A stretch of DNA of 64,000 bases from Flavobacterium sp. LC2016-23 (lineage in GTDB: Bacteria > Bacteroidota > Bacteroidia > Flavobacteriales > Flavobacteriaceae). The DNA lies in NCBI RefSeq assembly GCF_009674775.1, contig NZ_WKKE01000022.1, positions 1 to 64,000 of the forward strand. Direction: 5' to 3'. The notes beneath the pieces are model-generated. The model was given only the letters and a program-made list of their open reading frames with translations. It made no database searches and was not told the origin of the DNA. Positions 61,563-64,000 of the stretch are shown piece after piece. The stretch's first letter is position 1; every line of letters starts with the position of its first letter. The position numbers and the translations under genes were made by a program.

Positions 61563-63389
61563 ATGTATCGAAAACTAAAAATAGTAATTTCTGTTTTACT
61601 TTGCTTTTGTCTGCAAAGCATATGCGCACAAGTAGAAAAACCCAGGAAAGAAACCTCAAGAGACAGCGCAGCGGTTTATAAAAAAATTCAGAATTATTCT
61701 AAAAAACGCAAGTTCACCAAAACGTTACATAAATGGCTTTTCAGAACAGAGAAACCCCGCAAAAGAGAGGCTGAGATCATAGACAAAGACACTACCAATT
61801 ACGACGGAAAAATTATCCGCAAAATAAATGTAATTACCTTAGACCCATTTGGACATTCAGTTGTAGATTCAACGGCTATGCCAAGAAACTGGGGAGAAAG
61901 AACGGGGAATAAACTGCATTTAAAAACAAAAAAAATAGCCATTTACAACTTATTGCTTATTAAAAGAAACACTCCTTATGACGCCTATAAAATACTTGAA
62001 AGTGAGCGTATTATCAGGTCTCAGAAATATGTAACAGCTGTAAAGATTTCAAGAAAGCTGGTGAGTAAAGAATCTGATTCAATTGATGTTACCATACGCG
62101 TTTTAGACTCGTGGAGCACCATTCCAAGATTGTCTTTTTCAAGCAATAAAATTTCGGTAGGGATGAAAGAAAAGGATTTTTTCGGGTCAGGCCAGCAATT
62201 AGATTATCGTTTTACCAATCGTTTTGAAGATGGTGCAAATGCCAATGATGTTACTTATACAGTTCCGAATATTGTCAATACTTTTATAAGCACGACATTA
62301 AAATACAATATGGATCTCGACAATAATTACAGTAAAAGTGTTGCTGTCGAAAGGGCATTTTATTCTCCTCTAACCAAATGGGCAGGTGGAATAATATTGG
62401 GGCAAAGCTTCAGAAGAGACAGCTTACAGGCTCCGGACTTACAATATTCTTTCCAGCCTTTCAAATATGATTTTCAGGATTTTTGGGCAGGAAAAGCAGC
62501 AAAAGTTTTTGAAGATGAGCCTAACGGAATTACAAACTTAATTGTATCCGGACGCTTTCTGAATATTGACTATAAAGAAAGCCCTTCCAGGTATTTTGAC
62601 GCGACAGATTACTATTCGGATGAAAAACTAATTTTAAGCGGTGTGGGAATTAATACCCGAAAATTTATAAAGGATAATTATATTTTTAGAAATGGTCAGA
62701 CCGAAGATGTGCCGATAGGAAGGATTTACGGAATAACATTGGGCTACCAGTATAAAAATACATTCTGGCGGCCTTACGTTGGCGCTCAGTTTTCTTTTGG
62801 TAATTATTACAGATTGGGATTTCTGAGTATGAATTTTGAAGCAGGGACATACTTCCGTCAATCTAAAACTTATCAGACCACTTTATTGTTTGAATCTAAT
62901 TATTTTACAAAACTATATAGTATCGGAAACTGGAAATTAAGACAATTTATTAATCCCAAAGTTGTTCTGGGTATAAATCGCGTTGATATTATTGGCGATC
63001 AGCTGAATATTAATGATCGTGAAGGACTGGCTGGTTTTAACACTGCTTTGTACGGAACCAGCAAGGTCCTTTTGTCGCTACAGACACAAACCTATGCGCC
63101 TCATGCGCTGTGGGGATTTCGTATGAATCCGTTTTTTAATTATACCGCAGCACTGCTCGGAAGCAAAAATGATCCTATGTTTAGAAGTAAACCCTATCAT
63201 AAAATCACCTTAGGTTTAGTGATCAGTAATGATTATCTTGTTTTTAGTTCTTTTCAATTGTCATTGTCTTACTATCCTACTATTCCGCTGCAAGGCGATA
63301 ATATTACCAAAACCAATACTTTTGAAACTACAGATTATGGTTTACAAAATTTTGAACTGGCAAAACCAAGAGTTGTAGAGTATAAATAA
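61563..63389 (+). CDS. Outer-membrane barrel protein, Omp85-like
   Basis: 608 residues. Signal peptide MYRKLKIVISVLLCFCLQSICAQ. Residues about 80-180 look like a POTRA-type domain (KIAIYNLLLIKRNTPYDAY, then VTAVKISRKLV and DSIDVTIRVLDSWS). The rest is a run of amphipathic strands ending with aromatic residues (LGYQYKNTFWRPYVGAQFSF and others), so a beta-barrel is likely. The C-terminal residue is not aromatic, so the exact sorting signal is uncertain. It may be a TamA/BamA-like export protein. Confidence 0.72.
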   Translation: MYRKLKIVISVLLCFCLQSICAQVEKPRKETSRDSAAVYKKIQNYSKKRKFTKTLHKWLFRTEKPRKREAEIIDKDTTNYDGKIIRKINVITLDPFGHSVVDSTAMPRNWGERTGNKLHLKTKKIAIYNLLLIKRNTPYDAYKILESERIIRSQKYVTAVKISRKLVSKESDSIDVTIRVLDSWSTIPRLSFSSNKISVGMKEKDFFGSGQQLDYRFTNRFEDGANANDVTYTVPNIVNTFISTTLKYNMDLDNNYSKSVAVERAFYSPLTKWAGGIILGQSFRRDSLQAPDLQYSFQPFKYDFQDFWAGKAAKVFEDEPNGITNLIVSGRFLNIDYKESPSRYFDATDYYSDEKLILSGVGINTRKFIKDNYIFRNGQTEDVPIGRIYGITLGYQYKNTFWRPYVGAQFSFGNYYRLGFLSMNFEAGTYFRQSKTYQTTLLFESNYFTKLYSIGNWKLRQFINPKVVLGINRVDIIGDQLNINDREGLAGFNTALYGTSKVLLSLQTQTYAPHALWGFRMNPFFNYTAALLGSKNDPMFRSKPYHKITLGLVISNDYLVFSSFQLSLSYYPTIPLQGDNITKTNTFETTDYGLQNFELAKPRVVEYK

Positions 63390-63555
63390 GTTTCAGGTCA
63401 TAATCCTCCTTTATATTTTGATTAAAAAGTGATTTTTCTAAAAAAAAATCAACTTTTTACAACCTGTTAATAATCAATTATTTTCCGTTTTTTTTCAGGA
63501 TATTTAATCGATAAAGCACCTTATTAATCGGTTAAAATACATTTAGTTTTTATTT

Positions 63556-63572
63556 TTGGCACAGTATATGGA
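63556..63572 (+). promoter_or_regulatory. Sigma-54-like promoter
   Basis: TTGGCACAGTATATGGA resembles the -24/-12 consensus TGGCAC-N5-TTGCA: the GG doublet and GCAC are exact, and ten bases later ATGGA stands where TTGCA is expected (one changed base in GC). It lies 41 bases before the start at 63614. RpoN promoters of this form are known in Bacteroidota. Confidence 0.4.
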
Positions 63573-63613
63573 TATCGGTAAATACGATTATAATTAACAT
63601 AAAAACTAAAAAA

Positions 63614-64000
63614 ATGAAAACAATTAAAATAGCAATTGCGGGACTATTTCTTTTGATTGCAAACGCCACAAATGCACAAGTATCTGTAAATGTAAACATT
63701 GGAACACCTCCCGCCTGGGGTCCGTCAGGTTATTCCGAAATGGAGTATTATTATTTACCCGACATTGAAGCGTATTATGATGTCAGAGCTTCGCAATTTA
63801 TTTATTTTGGAGGAGGAAGATGGATCAGAACTGCGCGTTTACCAAGACAATATCGCAATTATGATCTATATGGCGGTTACAAAGTTGTTTTAACAGATTA
63901 CCACGGCAGAACTCCTTACACCTATTTCGACAGACACAAAGTAAGATATTACAAAGGGTATCATGGTGCTCCTCAAAGGCCTTACCGACCAAGACCCGTT
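63614..64000 (+). CDS. Secreted protein with repeated aromatic segments, 3' end outside the window
   Basis: 129 residues visible, open to the edge. Signal MKTIKIAIAGLFLLIANATNAQ. The mature part is rich in Tyr, Arg and Gly: PAWGPSGYSEMEYYYLPDIE, DVRASQFIYFGGGRWI, GYKVVLTDYHGRTPYTYF and PQRPYRPRP. Such Tyr- and Arg-rich secreted proteins occur widely in flavobacteria without known role. The sigma-54-like promoter upstream suggests stress or nutrient control. Confidence 0.75.
   Translation, partial: MKTIKIAIAGLFLLIANATNAQVSVNVNIGTPPAWGPSGYSEMEYYYLPDIEAYYDVRASQFIYFGGGRWIRTARLPRQYRNYDLYGGYKVVLTDYHGRTPYTYFDRHKVRYYKGYHGAPQRPYRPRPV

Noticed and set aside
63699..63893. 64-residue + strand frame
   Set aside because: It is an out-of-frame shadow of the secreted protein starting at 63614.

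Overview
The window is a chromosomal segment of a Flavobacterium-like member of the Bacteroidota. The evidence is the strong AT bias, the flavobacterial gene content (menaquinone genes, CcsB-CcsA fusion, UbiA lipid prenyltransferase, DUF3667, RskA-type anti-sigma factor) and promoters of the Bacteroidota type (TTTG, 19 bases, TAnnTTTG). Shine-Dalgarno sequences are mostly absent. I see no rRNA, CRISPR array, integrase or transposase. The only tRNA is tRNA-Val(TAC).

Layout. 1-3959 is the 5' part of a nonribosomal peptide synthetase on the minus strand whose first adenylation domain looks aromatic-specific. 4.4-9.5 kb is a loose accessory stretch: a BamB-like propeller protein, an acetyltransferase, a small XRE regulator, a NERD-domain protein, two possible micro-genes and unusual terminator repeats. 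9.5-23.3 kb is mostly metabolism: ABC exporter, proline dehydrogenase, aroB, a polyamine block (arginine decarboxylase, deoxyhypusine-synthase-like enzyme, Asp-rich protein), recQ, ppc and an Lrp/AsnC regulator. 23.3-25.3 kb holds a divergent M14 carboxypeptidase and XRE regulator separated by six matching palindromic operator sites. 25.4-30.0 kb has a lipoprotein, an acyltransferase and a five-gene operon of envelope-type proteins. 30.1-35.4 kb is rich in sulfur and redox genes (NifS-like enzyme, msrA-selO, YpdA-like reductase). 35.6-46.9 kb contains menC, menA, menB and menD scattered among unrelated genes. 47-53 kb has thioredoxin-like and glutathione-peroxidase-like proteins, a decayed gene, and an ECF sigma/anti-sigma pair. 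53.2-64 kb has the cytochrome c maturation fusion, a compact + strand block (DUF2520, KdsC-like, UbiA, Maf, MscS-like, AI-2E family), an outer-membrane barrel and the start of a secreted protein preceded by a sigma-54-like promoter.

How the genes work together. MenA-MenD supply menaquinone and CcsBA matures c-type cytochromes, which fits a respiratory organism. Arginine decarboxylase plus the deoxyhypusine-synthase fold enzyme fits homospermidine synthesis, but no agmatine-to-putrescine enzyme is in the window. MsrA, SelO, the YpdA-like reductase, Gpx and thioredoxin-like proteins form a scattered thiol-stress set.

Intergenic DNA is unusually informative: several families of palindromic or simple repeats recur in gaps, mostly close behind stop codons. 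The strongest candidates for something undescribed are the symmetric six-site operator between 24508 and 24815, the tiny ORF with an AAAGGAGG ribosome site followed by tandem terminators at 5863-6065, and the acidic protein joined to the polyamine genes.
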